DNA from: Phycisphaerales bacterium UBA2266
Lineage (GTDB): Bacteria > Planctomycetota > Phycisphaerae > Sedimentisphaerales > Anaerobacaceae
NCBI GenBank assembly: GCA_002347125.1
Contig: DDXG01000251.1
Location: 1-5,965 of the forward strand
DNA length: 5,965 nucleotides
Direction: 5' to 3'
The notes beneath the pieces are model-generated. The model ran no database searches. It saw only the letters and a program-made list of their open reading frames with translations, and was not told the DNA's origin. A program made the position numbers and the translations under genes. Below are positions 5,945-5,965 of the stretch, piece after piece (position 1 is the first letter of the stretch; every line of letters begins with the position of its first letter).

Positions 5945-5965
5945 ATGAGAGACTATCTCAAAACG
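5945..5965 (+). CDS. Possible start of the next gene, truncated by the window edge
   Basis: An ATG 21 nt after the oxidoreductase stop opens seven codons, reading MRDYLKT, before the sequence ends. Same strand and close spacing would fit another gene of the same transcript. No good Shine-Dalgarno site precedes it and too little is present to identify a product. Confidence 0.3.

Overview
The window is GC-rich and gene-dense. It looks like a Gram-negative bacterium, most probably a planctomycete of the Phycisphaerae/Sedimentisphaerales type. The grounds are a Kdo transferase (so a Kdo-based lipopolysaccharide core), two Tat-exported sugar-metabolism proteins of a kind heavily duplicated in planctomycetes, a GH10-fold protein without the usual catalytic residues, and short 7-bp repeats scattered between and within genes. 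The assignment is inferred from protein style, not from a marker gene.

Layout. Positions 1-983 (-) hold the N-terminal two thirds or more of a Kdo transferase (waaA/kdtA), whose 3' end lies beyond the left edge. Its reading frame runs without a stop through 8-bp and 7-bp tandem repeats at 1-88. A near-consensus sigma-70 promoter (1000-1028) sits just upstream. Positions 1236-1688 (+) hold a 150-residue protein of unknown function with an excellent ribosome binding site; its C-terminal half looks GAF-like. Convergent to it, 1753-2694 (-) encodes a Tat-exported xylose-isomerase-like TIM-barrel protein.

The 334 bp from 2695 to 3028 hold no convincing gene. They carry two divergent promoters, one for the TIM-barrel gene (-) and one for the next gene (+). 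Positions about 3029-4507 (+) encode a protein of about 492 residues whose C-terminal half is GH10-like, but with Gly and Asp where the two catalytic glutamates should be. Positions 4510-4558 are seven consecutive 7-bp units, each beginning CGT. Positions 4577-5923 (+) encode a Tat-exported Gfo/Idh/MocA oxidoreductase. A start codon at 5945 may open another gene that leaves the window.

How the genes may work together. The isomerase-like protein, the GH10-like protein and the oxidoreductase fit a carbohydrate-processing neighbourhood, with two of the three products exported by Tat. This is inference from gene families and adjacency; no substrate can be named. The Kdo transferase and the 150-residue protein look unrelated to that theme. 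The most unusual points are the heptamer/octamer repeats, one set of which lies inside the waaA frame, and the GH10-like protein that has lost the canonical catalytic pair. No rRNA, tRNA, CRISPR array or insertion sequence was recognised.
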